A stretch of DNA of 64,000 nt, from assembly GCF_000334915.1 (NCBI RefSeq), contig NZ_AMSF01000027.1, forward strand, positions 1 to 64,000, in the 5' to 3' direction. The stretch's first letter is position 1, and each line of letters begins with the position of its first letter. This stretch comes from Dyella ginsengisoli LA-4 (GTDB lineage: Bacteria; Pseudomonadota; Gammaproteobacteria; Xanthomonadales; Rhodanobacteraceae). A program made the position numbers and the translations under genes. The notes under the pieces are model-generated. The model was not told the DNA's origin. It saw only the letters and a program-made list of their open reading frames with translations, and ran no database searches. Shown piece by piece: positions 7,660 to 16,954 of the stretch.

Positions 7660-8975
7660 TGCCATCGGCATGCTTGCCGCGAACGCCTGGCAGTGCTGTG
7701 ATCGGTCGCATGGAAACGGCCGAACTGCATCGCCGCATCGATGCCGTATGGCGACTGGAGGCACCGAAACTGATCGGCGCCCTGGTCCGCGTGGTGCGGG
7801 ACATCGACCTGGCCGAAGAGCTGGCCCAGGACGCCCTGGTCAGCGCGCTCGAGCGCTGGCCGGAAAGCGGCATTCCCGACAACCCCGGCGCCTGGCTGAT
7901 GACCACCGCGCGCAATCGCGGCATCGACCTGCTGCGCCACCGCCAGCTCGCCGAGCGCAAGCACGCGATGCTCGGCGGCGATCCGGACTTTGAGCCGCAC
8001 GTGATGCCCGACTTCGACGCCCTCGACGACGACATCGGCGACGACCGCCTGCGGCTGATCTTCACCGCCTGCCATCCGGTGCTGCCGCACGAGGCGCGCA
8101 TTGCGCTGACCCTGCGCCTGCTCGGCGGCCTCACCACCGCCGAGATCGCGCGTGCCTTCCTGCAGCCCGAGCCCACCGTGGCGCAGCGCATCGTGCGCGC
8201 CAAGCGGACGCTCGCCGAGAAACGGGTGCCCTACGACATGCCACGGGGCGAGGAGCGGGGCGAACGGCTGGCAAGCGTGCTCGGCGTGGTCTACCTGATC
8301 TTCAACGAAGGCTATGCCGCCACCGCCGGCGAGGACTGGATGCGCCCCGCACTGTGCGAAGAAGCCCTGCGACTTGGCCGCATGCTCGCCGCGCTGGAAC
8401 CGGACGAGCCGGAGGTGCTCGGCCTGCTGGCGCTGATGGAGCTGCAGGCGTCGCGCACCCACGCGCGGATCGACGCGACCGGGCGGCCGGTCCTGCTGGA
8501 TCGGCAGGACCGCGCGCGCTGGGACCGGCTGGCGATCGCCCGCGGCCAGGCACTGCTCGCCCGCGCCATCCGCCATCCCGACGGCGCCGGCCCGTACACG
8601 CTGCAGGCGGCGATCGCCGCCTGCCACGCCGGTGCACCGACGGCCGCGGCCACCGACTGGCCTCGCATCGCCGCCCTCTATGCGCTGTTGCTGCAGGTCG
8701 CTCCCTCGCCGGTGGTCGAACTCAACCGCGCGGTCGCCGTATCGCGCGCGGAGGGACCGGCGGCAGGCCTGGCACTGGTCGACGCCATCGCCGACGCGCC
8801 CGCCCTGGCCCGCTACGCTCCCCTGCCAGCGGTGCGTGGCGACCTGCTGGAACAGCTGGGCAGGCAAGACGACGCACGCGCGGAGTTCCGTCGAGCGGCG
8901 GAACTGACCGCCAATGCAGGCGAGCGCGCGGTGCTGCTGGCGCGGGCCGCTGCACTGGATGCCCCGGCGGGCTGA
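7659..8975 (+). CDS. ECF sigma factor, ECF42 type with TPR-like extension
   Basis: The product (438 residues from this start) has sigma region 2 (ALVRVVRDIDLAEELAQDAL) and region 4 (LRLLGGLTTAEIARAF, then QRIVRAKRTLAEKRVPY). A long helical C-terminal domain of about 200 residues (VYLIFNEGYAAT to the end) is typical of ECF42/DUF6596 sigma factors and is thought to replace an anti-sigma factor. I chose the ATG overlapping the YCII stop because of coupling; an in-frame ATG at 7710 (421 residues) is also possible and starts closer to the conserved domain. No anti-sigma gene is adjacent. Convergent with the GGDEF-EAL gene, 4 bases apart. Confidence 0.93.
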   Translation: MPSACLPRTPGSAVIGRMETAELHRRIDAVWRLEAPKLIGALVRVVRDIDLAEELAQDALVSALERWPESGIPDNPGAWLMTTARNRGIDLLRHRQLAERKHAMLGGDPDFEPHVMPDFDALDDDIGDDRLRLIFTACHPVLPHEARIALTLRLLGGLTTAEIARAFLQPEPTVAQRIVRAKRTLAEKRVPYDMPRGEERGERLASVLGVVYLIFNEGYAATAGEDWMRPALCEEALRLGRMLAALEPDEPEVLGLLALMELQASRTHARIDATGRPVLLDRQDRARWDRLAIARGQALLARAIRHPDGAGPYTLQAAIAACHAGAPTAAATDWPRIAALYALLLQVAPSPVVELNRAVAVSRAEGPAAGLALVDAIADAPALARYAPLPAVRGDLLEQLGRQDDARAEFRRAAELTANAGERAVLLARAAALDAPAG

Positions 8976-8979
8976 GCAC

Positions 8980-11900
8980 TCAGTCCGCCGTCTCCAGCGT
9001 GGCCAACAGGGCCTCGAACTGCTTCGGCGGCAGGGGCCGCCCGAACAGATAGCCCTGGAACACATCGCACTCCTGCTCCATCAGGAACGCCCACTGGGTT
9101 TCCGTCTCCACGCCTTCGGCCACCACGTCCATGCCCAGCCCGTGCCCCATCGCGATAATGGTCTGCACCACCATCGCATCGCCGGCCACATTGGGCAGGC
9201 GGCTGACGAACGAGCGGTCGATCTTGAGCTGGTCCAGCGGCAGGCGCGAGAGGTAGGCCAGCGACGAATAGCCGGTACCGAAGTCATCCAGCGAGGCCTG
9301 CACGCCCTGCGCGCGCAGGCTGGCCAGTTTGCTCGCCGCCCAGGCCAGATCGTCGAGCACGGCGGTCTCGGTGATCTCGAGTTTCAGCCGCGTCGGATCC
9401 GCGCCCGCCTCGGCGAGCATCGTCAGCACGTTCTCGACGAAGCCGGCATGTCCGAACTGACGGGCGCTCACGTTCACCGACAGCGTCAGGTGGTGCGTGC
9501 GCGGGTGAGCGGCCCAGGCCGCCAGTTGCGCGCAGGCCTTGCGCAGCACCCAGTCGCCCAGCGGCAGAATCAGCCCGCGCTCCTCGGCCAACGGCACGAA
9601 CAGTGCGGGCGATACATGCTCGCCGTTGCGCCGCTGCCAGCGCAGCAATGCCTCGGCACCCACCGGCTGGCCGCGTCGATCCACGAGCACCTGCAGGTGC
9701 AGCTCCAGTGCGTCGAGATCGATCGCCTGCTTGAGCTCGGCCGCCAGCTCCTCGTTGCGCTCGATGTCAGCCTGCATGGCCGGAGCAAACGCCACGGCCT
9801 GGTCGCGCCCCGCCGCCTTGGCGGCGTACATGGCCAGTTCCGCCTCGCGCAGCACGGACTCCGCCGAGCCCCTGCCGGGCTCCAGTTCGGTGACGCCGAT
9901 GCTGCAGGTCACGGTGATGCGCGTGTCGTCGTCGAGCTGGAACGGCGGGAGTATCGACTGGCGCACGCGCTCGGCACAGGCCATGGCGTGCTGCATGCGG
10001 TCGCCATCGTCGCCGGGGTACTCCAGGAGCACCGCAAAGGTATCGCCGCTGAAGCGGCTCAGCATGCAGCCTTCCTCCAGCAACGGACGCAGGCGCATGG
10101 CCACCAGCCACAGCAGGCGGTCGCCGGTGCCGTGGCTACGCAGATCGTTGACGCGCTTGAAATGATCCAGGTCGATCATCATCAGGGCGCCACCCCGGTT
10201 CTCCTCCAGCAGATGCTGGATCTGGCCGTGCAGGAAGCGCCGGTTCGGCAGGTCGGTGAGCGGATCGAAAAAGGTCATGCGCTCGGCCTGGGCCATCGCC
10301 TCGCGCTCGTTGGTGAGGTCGGTCATGGTGCAGACGTAGTGGCTCACCTGGCTTCGCGCATCGTGTACCGACGAGACCGCCATGCGCACCACCCGCGGCA
10401 CGCCATCCTTGCCCGCGATCCATTGCTCGCCCTGCCAGAAGCCCTTCTCGTGAATCTGCTGCCACATGCGACCGTAATAGTCGTGGTCGTGATGCGCCGT
10501 GCCGAGGATCGAGGGGCGCTTGCCCAGCACCTCCTCCGGCCGGTAGGCGGTCAAGGCGCTGAACGCATCGTTGATCCGCTGGATCGTGCCGCTGGCATCG
10601 GTCACCATCAGCGCCTCCTGGGTCTGGAACGCCACGGCCGCCAGGCGCAGTTCGGATTCCGCCCGGCGCCGTTCGCTGATGTCCTGCGCATAGACCACCG
10701 CAAACTGCGGCCTGCCATCGGCATCACGCACCACCGAGCGATCCAGCAGCACCGGGAAGCGCCGTCCGTCACGCGTCACGTGCTCGCTCTCCAGCAGGGA
10801 ATGGTCCTGCTGCTCGGCGGCGCGGCGCTCGGCGCGCTGCGCTTCGGTCAGGTCCGCCGGATACAGCATGTCGACCGGCATCCCCTCCAGCTCCCCGGGC
10901 GTGTAGCCCCGCTCCCGGGCGAACACGGGATTGACCGCGGTGATCCGCTGCGTGCGCACGTCGTAGATCTTCACCCCGAACGCGGCGTGCTCGAATGCCT
11001 TGCCCCACAGGCGCAGCTGGGATTCCGCCTGCAGTCGCAGGGTGATGTCGCGCGCCACGCTCAGCACGCCGGTGGCGGAACCGTCCGCTCCCGGCACCGG
11101 CACCTTGATCACCTCGAGCTGGCGCTCGCTGCCGTCGTTCACCTGCAGCCCGAAGGTGTACGTGTGTTGGCGCCCCAGCCGCAGCACCTCGCGGTCCATC
11201 GCCTGCACCCGGTCGGCGAATGCAGCGTCGAACAGCTCGCGGTCGGTCTTGCCGATGAGCTCCTGCCGCCCGCCGCGAAACAGCTCGTCCACCCGACCAT
11301 TGCACTCGCGGTAGACCCCGGCGAGGTCCTTGACCCACATCGCGTCGGGGCTGGCATCGAACACGGCCTGCATCTGCTGCCGACTGGCCAGCACGGCACG
11401 CGTGCGCGCCGCCACCGCCCGCCGCAGAACCCACACCCAGCATGCCAGCAGCGCGAGCGCCAACAGGATCACCGATGCCGCGATCGCGGCCGGCTCGAGG
11501 TAGGACCTGAGCACGAAGGGATGCTCGAGCCAGCGGTGGCGCAGCGCGGTCAGTTCGGCCGGCGTGATCTTCGCCATGCCCTGTTCCACCCGGGCAAGCA
11601 TCGCGCCGTTGCCCTTGCGTACCGCCCAGTGGAACTGTCCGGTGTAGAGCACGAAAGCCTTGTAGAAGTGGTCGAGCGCGTCGTGGCGATACAGGTAGAA
11701 ATCGGCCGGATACTCGTCCATGCACAGGATGCGCGTGTCGCCATGGGTGGCGGCCTGGATCATGTCGCTGTAGCCGGCAAACTCCTTCAGGTCCGTGATG
11801 CCCGCGGCATGCAGCCGCTCCACGCAGGCATCGCCACGTTCGACACCGACCGGAAAGCCTCGCAAGGACTGCACATCCACCACACCGCGGATGCGGCGGT

Positions 11901-12291
11901 CCACGAAGATGGACACCGGTAGCGTGGCGTAGGGCGCGGAGAAGTCGTACAGCGAGTCACGGGCGGGTGTGCGGAAGATCATGTCGATCACGTCCGCCCT
12001 GCCGGCCAGCAACTCCCGCTGGGCGGATGCCCAGTCCATCGGTTCCAGGTCGACGTGGATGCCGGTGTGCTGCTCGAACAGGCGCCACCGGTCGATTTCA
12101 TAGCCGCGGGGCTTGCCGTCGGCGTCGAGGAACACGAAGGGCGGGTAGTTGTTGTCCGTCACCACGCGGATGCGCGTGGTCACACCGGCCGTCTCCGCCA
12201 GCGTTGTCGAAGGCGGAGCGATCTCCCCCGCCGGAACCGCGAAGGCGCAGAAGCAGCACAGCAACAGCAGTCCAGCCCTCCCTGCAGACAC
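8980..12291 (-). CDS. Membrane sensor: SBP3-PAS-degenerate GGDEF-EAL
   Basis: This 1,103-residue protein probably senses a small ligand in the periplasm and controls cyclic-di-GMP. Order: signal peptide; solute-binding type 3 domain (about 37-265, with VTDNNYPPFVF); one membrane helix (about 275-297); three PAS-like segments; GGDEF domain; EAL domain. The GGDEF signature reads SGDTF (near residue 745), so cyclase activity is probably lost. The EAL domain keeps its key residues: EALLRW, LSVNVSARQF, LEITE, DDFGTGYSS, LKIDRSF, AEGVET and QGYLF, so it is probably an active phosphodiesterase. The GTG start at 12291 is preferred over ATGs at 12309 and 12342 because AAGGAGG lies 7 bases before it and the signal peptide then begins correctly. 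Confidence 0.92.
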   Translation of the reverse strand: MSAGRAGLLLLCCFCAFAVPAGEIAPPSTTLAETAGVTTRIRVVTDNNYPPFVFLDADGKPRGYEIDRWRLFEQHTGIHVDLEPMDWASAQRELLAGRADVIDMIFRTPARDSLYDFSAPYATLPVSIFVDRRIRGVVDVQSLRGFPVGVERGDACVERLHAAGITDLKEFAGYSDMIQAATHGDTRILCMDEYPADFYLYRHDALDHFYKAFVLYTGQFHWAVRKGNGAMLARVEQGMAKITPAELTALRHRWLEHPFVLRSYLEPAAIAASVILLALALLACWVWVLRRAVAARTRAVLASRQQMQAVFDASPDAMWVKDLAGVYRECNGRVDELFRGGRQELIGKTDRELFDAAFADRVQAMDREVLRLGRQHTYTFGLQVNDGSERQLEVIKVPVPGADGSATGVLSVARDITLRLQAESQLRLWGKAFEHAAFGVKIYDVRTQRITAVNPVFARERGYTPGELEGMPVDMLYPADLTEAQRAERRAAEQQDHSLLESEHVTRDGRRFPVLLDRSVVRDADGRPQFAVVYAQDISERRRAESELRLAAVAFQTQEALMVTDASGTIQRINDAFSALTAYRPEEVLGKRPSILGTAHHDHDYYGRMWQQIHEKGFWQGEQWIAGKDGVPRVVRMAVSSVHDARSQVSHYVCTMTDLTNEREAMAQAERMTFFDPLTDLPNRRFLHGQIQHLLEENRGGALMMIDLDHFKRVNDLRSHGTGDRLLWLVAMRLRPLLEEGCMLSRFSGDTFAVLLEYPGDDGDRMQHAMACAERVRQSILPPFQLDDDTRITVTCSIGVTELEPGRGSAESVLREAELAMYAAKAAGRDQAVAFAPAMQADIERNEELAAELKQAIDLDALELHLQVLVDRRGQPVGAEALLRWQRRNGEHVSPALFVPLAEERGLILPLGDWVLRKACAQLAAWAAHPRTHHLTLSVNVSARQFGHAGFVENVLTMLAEAGADPTRLKLEITETAVLDDLAWAASKLASLRAQGVQASLDDFGTGYSSLAYLSRLPLDQLKIDRSFVSRLPNVAGDAMVVQTIIAMGHGLGMDVVAEGVETETQWAFLMEQECDVFQGYLFGRPLPPKQFEALLATLETAD

Positions 12292-12489
12292 GTTGGGGCC
12301 TCCTTGCATTGTTTGCGTGGCTACAGGATGTCGACAAAGCAACGGTCATGACAAGCGCTGGCGACGAAGCGCATGCGATCTTGTCGCTTTCGCCTGAGCC
12401 CGCTCAGCTGCCGCGGAAGTGCGAGGGTGCGTGGACATGACCTGGCGCAGGCCACGCCGATCGGGGGCATCGCAGGACCTGCCTGTCCC

Positions 12490-12514
12490 AAAAAAAGGCC
12501 CGCGAGTGCGGGCC
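12490..12514 (-). terminator. Rho-independent terminator
   Basis: On the minus strand a 7-bp G/C stem, GGCCCGC with GCGGGCC around a 4-base loop, is followed by seven T residues (the A-run at 12490-12496). It stands 25 bases after the stop of the secreted-protein gene ending at 12539 and fits as its terminator. Confidence 0.85.
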
Positions 12515-12538
12515 GCGGGGAAACACGCGAAACATGGG

Positions 12539-13315
12539 TTACTTGCCGGACGGACGATAGGTGAGCTCGGCGTTGTAGCGGTCCACATGCGCGGACACGT
12601 GCTTGACCGCATCGTTCATTGCCTTGCGCAGGGACTTGGCCTGTGACTCGCCATAGACGTTGGCCACCATCTTCCAGAACGCAGGATCGGGCTCGGCACC
12701 GAAGTCGGCCCAGTCCCTGGACGGACTGACCAGGATGTAGTCCGGCGCGTCGTCCCCGCTATCGACCACGCGCATGACCTGGTAACGACCGGGCCACTTC
12801 GCCTTGGCGGCAGCTGCGGTGAGCTGCTTCACGGTGTCCCTGAAGCTTTCGTCGGCCTCGTGGCCGGGCTTGACGGTGAACAGCACGACATCGACGTAGC
12901 CCTGTCCCATGTTGCTCCCTTTGGGCATGTGGCTCATCTCCGGCATGACCTTCATGAAACCGCTGGTCTCATGCTTGAGATGGGGATTCACGCTCTCCCG
13001 GAACGTCCCGTCGCAGGCCTTGCTGCTGTCCCGCATCGCATCGAAATCCGCCCAGGTGAGCGGCTCGGTGACGTAGGAATACGTGTAGACGTCGCCAGTC
13101 TCGTGGTTCAGCGCCATCCATGCGTACTTGAATCCATGCTCGCCCAGGCACCGGTTGTAGGTCTTGATGCCGGCCTCGTAGGCCTGCTGGTCGGCGGGCG
13201 CCACCCAGTCGGTGTAGCTGCGTATGACGCTGGGGCCGTCCTTCTCGGCCGCCTGGCTACCCGGAACACAGGACAGGCCGGCCGCCAGGACCAGCCACAC
13301 GATGATGCGCTTCAT
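12539..13315 (-). CDS. Secreted protein of unknown function
   Basis: The 258-residue product has a clear signal peptide (about residues 1-22, cleavage after SQA) and is otherwise soluble, so periplasmic or exported. It carries WADF twice, in two sections of about 100 residues with similar helix patterns, which hints at an internal repeat of a dimeric alpha-beta-barrel-like fold; this is only a suggestion. Two cysteines (NRCLG and KACDG) may pair. GGGA precedes the ATG. A perfect CRP/Clp-type palindrome lies about 125 bases upstream and a strong terminator follows, so it is probably a single-gene unit under catabolite- or Clp-type control. Confidence 0.7.
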   Translation of the reverse strand: MKRIIVWLVLAAGLSCVPGSQAAEKDGPSVIRSYTDWVAPADQQAYEAGIKTYNRCLGEHGFKYAWMALNHETGDVYTYSYVTEPLTWADFDAMRDSSKACDGTFRESVNPHLKHETSGFMKVMPEMSHMPKGSNMGQGYVDVVLFTVKPGHEADESFRDTVKQLTAAAAKAKWPGRYQVMRVVDSGDDAPDYILVSPSRDWADFGAEPDPAFWKMVANVYGESQAKSLRKAMNDAVKHVSAHVDRYNAELTYRPSGK

Positions 13316-13437
13316 GAGAGTCTCCCTCAGGGCGGATCGCCCTGCACAGATGTGGAATAGGGCCCCGAACTCTCTTCGCGACGCGCGAAGGGCTCCGCCA
13401 AAAGGCGAAGGCCCCGCAGGCTACTCCGAATCGCAAG

Positions 13438-13461
13438 AAAATGTGATGCGCATCACATTTT
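13438..13461. promoter_or_regulatory. Perfect CRP/Clp-type operator palindrome
   Basis: A 24-bp perfect palindrome has TGTGA (13442-13446), six bases, and TCACA (13453-13457), the ideal consensus for the CRP family (Clp in Xanthomonadales). Its centre is about 134 bases before the ATG of the secreted-protein gene (13315) and 20 bases after the dapE stop. It could also form a weak, A/T-rich hairpin, but no T-run follows on the dapE strand, so operator is the better reading. Confidence 0.6.
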
Positions 13462-13469
13462 TAGGCCGA

Positions 13470-14603
13470 TCAGGGCAACAATCGCTCGCAGATCACCCCG
13501 TAAAGGTCGGGCAACCGTTCCAGATCGGCCACGACCATGCACTCGTCCACCTTGTGGATGGTGGCGTTCACCGGCCCCAGCTCCACCACCTCGGCCCCCA
13601 GCGGGGCGATGAAGCGGCCGTCGGAGGTGCCGCCGCCGGTGCTCTCCACCGGCGACACGCCCGCCCGCTCGCGGCAGACCGACGCCACCACCTCGCGCAG
13701 GCGTCCGCCCGGCGGGGTGAGGAACGGCTCGCCGGAAAGGTTCCAGTCCAGCGTGCAGTCCAGCCCGTGGCGCGCGAGGATCGCCTCGGCGCGGGCCTTC
13801 AGCCCCTCGGCCGTGCTGGCTGTGCTGTAGCGGAAGTTGAACAGCGCGGTGAGCGTGCCCGGGATGACATTGGTGGCGCCGGTGCCCGCGTTGAGGTTGG
13901 ACACCTGGAACGAGGTCGGCGGGAAATCGGCGTTGCCCTCGTCCCAGCGCTCGGCGGCCAGTTCGGCCAGCGCGGGGGCGAAGGCGTGGATCGGGTTCTT
14001 CGCCTTCTCCGGATACGCCACGTGTCCCTGCACGCCGCGCACGGTCAGCGTGCCGCTGAGCGAGCCGCGCCGGCCCACGCGGATCAGGTCGCCGAGGCGC
14101 GTGGTGGATGACGGCTCGCCGACCACGCACCAGTCGATGCGCTCACCTTCGGTGCGGAACACCTCGGCTACACGGCGCACGCCGTCGAGGTTGGCCGGGC
14201 CCTCTTCATCGCTGGTCAGCAGCAGGCCGACGCGACCGGCGTGGCCCGGATGCGCGGCGACGAAGGCCTCCAGCGCCACCACCATCGCGGCCACCGAACC
14301 CTTCATGTCGGCCGCGCCGCGGCCGTACAGCACGCCGTCGACCACGGTGGGTTCGAACGGATCGAAGCGCCACGCGTCCACCGGGCCCGTCGGCACCACG
14401 TCGGTGTGGCCGAGGAAGGCCAGCGTGGGGCCGCTGCCGCCGTGCGTGGCCCACAGGTTGTCGACCTCACCGAAGCGCAGGTGGCGCACGGTGAAGCCCG
14501 CGCGCATCAGGCGGTCGGCGATCGCCGCCTGGCAGCCGGCGTCGTCGGGGGTCACCGAATGGCGGCGGATCAGATCGCAGGTGAGGTCGAGCACATCGCT
14601 CAT
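13470..14603 (-). CDS. dapE: Succinyl-diaminopimelate desuccinylase
   Basis: DapE hydrolyses N-succinyl-LL-2,6-diaminopimelate in the succinylase branch of lysine and peptidoglycan-precursor synthesis. The 377-residue length is normal. Metal ligands of the M20 family are visible: His66 and Asp68 in [10 protein letters not shown], Asp99 in GRGAADMKG, and Glu133-Glu134 in SDEEGP. The substrate loop [11 protein letters not shown] and late HKVDE are also present. The start (ATG at 14603) overlaps the stop of the upstream ArsC/Spx-like gene by ATGA. It is the last gene of the glnD-DsrE-dapD-arsC-arsC-dapE group. Confidence 0.97.
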   Translation of the reverse strand: MSDVLDLTCDLIRRHSVTPDDAGCQAAIADRLMRAGFTVRHLRFGEVDNLWATHGGSGPTLAFLGHTDVVPTGPVDAWRFDPFEPTVVDGVLYGRGAADMKGSVAAMVVALEAFVAAHPGHAGRVGLLLTSDEEGPANLDGVRRVAEVFRTEGERIDWCVVGEPSSTTRLGDLIRVGRRGSLSGTLTVRGVQGHVAYPEKAKNPIHAFAPALAELAAERWDEGNADFPPTSFQVSNLNAGTGATNVIPGTLTALFNFRYSTASTAEGLKARAEAILARHGLDCTLDWNLSGEPFLTPPGGRLREVVASVCRERAGVSPVESTGGGTSDGRFIAPLGAEVVELGPVNATIHKVDECMVVADLERLPDLYGVICERLLP

Positions 14604-14980
14604 GCGTTTGCCTTGGCGGTCTTGCCGAAAAGTTTCTCGTAGCTGCCGCCGGTGAAGCCGACGGCGACACGGCCATCGGCGAGCACCGCCAGCGGCTGGC
14701 GCAGCACGCCGGGATGCTCGCGGATCAGCAGCGTCCATTCCGGATCGCTCTCCGGGTTGCGCCGCTGCGGCAGCAGGTGCTTCCAGGCGCGGCCGCCGCG
14801 GTCGGCCAGCGCGTCCCAGCCGCCAGCGGCCTGCGCCCAGGCTTTCAGCGCCTCGGGCGCGGGCCGTTCGCGCTGGGTGTCGACGAAGCGGTACGCGTGA
14901 CCGAAGCGGTCCAGCCACGCGCAGGCCTTGCGGCACGCCTCGGTGCCGGCCAGTCCGTAGAGCACGGCGGCTTCAGCCAC
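14600..14980 (-). CDS. ArsC/Spx-like thioredoxin-fold protein, altered active site
   Basis: The 126-residue product is a divergent paralogue of the next gene upstream in the operon. It shares the LYGLA start, the W-x-x-L core, the EW-x-x-LI-x-E-x-P-x-V-x-x-x-P segment and the VGF-x-x-x-x-x-x-x-LF ending. At the N-terminal redox site it reads [13 protein letters not shown] where the paralogue has [13 protein letters not shown]. The first Cys is thus Thr, the second is kept, and the Arg position is Cys. Arsenate reduction is unlikely. Its ends overlap both neighbours, so it is cotranslated with dapE and the other ArsC-like gene. Confidence 0.85.
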   Translation of the reverse strand: MAEAAVLYGLAGTEACRKACAWLDRFGHAYRFVDTQRERPAPEALKAWAQAAGGWDALADRGGRAWKHLLPQRRNPESDPEWTLLIREHPGVLRQPLAVLADGRVAVGFTGGSYEKLFGKTAKANA

Positions 14981-15319
14981 CGAACAGCTCCTTGAACTTC
15001 TTCTCGGTGAAACCGACGCTCACCGCGCCGTCCTTCACCACCACCGGACGCTTCACCAGCGCGGGGTATTCCTTGATCAGGGCGAGCCACTGCGCATCGG
15101 TGGAGGCCGCCTTCTGCTGCTCGCTCAGGTCGCGCCAGGTGTAGCTGGCGCGATTGACCAGCTTCTCCCAGGTCAGCTCCTTCGCCCACGCCTTCAGCGT
15201 GGCCGGGGCGATCGGCTCGTCGCGGTAGTCGGTGAAGCTGTGCTTGACCTTGTGCGCATCCAGCCAGGCGCGCGCCTTGTCGCAGGTGCCGCACTTGGCC
15301 AGGCCATACAGATCGACGC

Positions 15320-15323
<4 letters not shown>
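14973..15323 (-). CDS. ArsC/Spx family reductase-like protein (YffB type)
   Basis: The 116-residue thioredoxin-fold protein has the N-terminal CGTCDKAR (C-x-x-C and the ArsC-type Cys/Arg arrangement), the middle [16 protein letters not shown] and the cis-Pro region LVKRPVVV, as in E. coli YffB/ArsC-like proteins that sit beside dapE. The family is often named arsenate reductase but may be a glutathione-dependent thiol reductase; activity is unproven. The ATG at 15323 overlaps the last bases of dapD, and its 3' end overlaps the next ArsC-like gene by 8 bases. Confidence 0.9.
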
Positions 15324-16147
<824 letters not shown>

Positions 16148-16269
16148 GCGTAGGCTTCCGGCGTGCTCGTGACAAGCCGCCAAGAGTACACGCATGGGCC
16201 CCGCCAGCACCCGCTTCCGGGACGGAATGGACAACCGGACGGCCGTCCAGACGCCCGTCGCGCGACCAG

Positions 16270-16872
16270 CTAGAGCTGCATGTAGCTGTAGCCGCGCTGG
16301 CCGTAGAGGATCGGGTCGGTGAGACCGGACAGGGTGATGGTGACGTCGGGATCGATGTCGCTGTCCTTCAGGCCCAGCCCCGCCATCGCCTGGCTGCACA
16401 CCATCAGCTTCACCCCGGCCTGCCTGAGCGCATGCAGCAATGCGGTATTGGGGTTGGCGGTGCGCTTCTTGCTCATCCGCCGGTAGGCCTCGTCGGTCAG
16501 CGCGGCGGCGCCGGCCTGGCCATCCAGCAGCGCCACGATGTGCACGTGCGATGGCGGCACCTTGCCGTAGCCCATCAGGTTGACCAGGCGAGCCAGGCGC
16601 TGCAGCGAATGGAGCGGCTCGTCCGAGTCGAGATCGGCGGACACCACGTCGACGAACACCTTGTAGTCGGCCTTCGGATCCAGCTGCATGTCCACATCGG
16701 GGCGCGGATGCACCCCTCCGAACTTCGCGATGACCGGGTGGACCCAGGTGACCCCGGCGGCGCCCTGCTGCGGCGCCGCCGCGGCATCGGCGGAGGCCGC
16801 GGAAGCCGACACCGTCGCGACACAGAACGCGAGGGCCGCCAGGGCCGAACGACGCGCATGCCCGATCTTCAT
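16270..16872 (-). CDS. Periplasmic DsrE/DsrF-like protein
   Basis: The 200-residue product begins with a signal peptide (about residues 1-30). A DsrE-type domain follows: [47 protein letters not shown] with one conserved-type cysteine, and a C-terminal [20 protein letters not shown]. Cytoplasmic DsrE proteins handle sulfur transfer; the function of secreted versions is unknown. The ATG at 16872 follows GGAGGAAG. It sits between glnD and dapD on the same strand, 82 bases after glnD, and is probably cotranscribed. Confidence 0.8.
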   Translation of the reverse strand: MKIGHARRSALAALAFCVATVSASAASADAAAAPQQGAAGVTWVHPVIAKFGGVHPRPDVDMQLDPKADYKVFVDVVSADLDSDEPLHSLQRLARLVNLMGYGKVPPSHVHIVALLDGQAGAAALTDEAYRRMSKKRTANPNTALLHALRQAGVKLMVCSQAMAGLGLKDSDIDPDVTITLSGLTDPILYGQRGYSYMQL

Positions 16873-16954
16873 CCCTGCTTCCTCCTTCAGCTGCCGCACG
16901 GGCGGAAGACGGGACGATACACCCGCACCCACCGGCTGGAGGCGTGCCGGCCAC

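Noticed and set aside
8914-11922. Plus-strand open frame of 1,002 codons opposite the GGDEF-EAL gene
   Set aside because: His/Arg/Gln-rich composition typical of antisense reading in GC-rich DNA; the minus strand has clear domains.
13438-13461. Palindrome considered as the dapE terminator
   Set aside because: The stem is A/T-rich and no T-run follows on the dapE strand. The TGTGA-N6-TCACA core fits a CRP-family operator far better.
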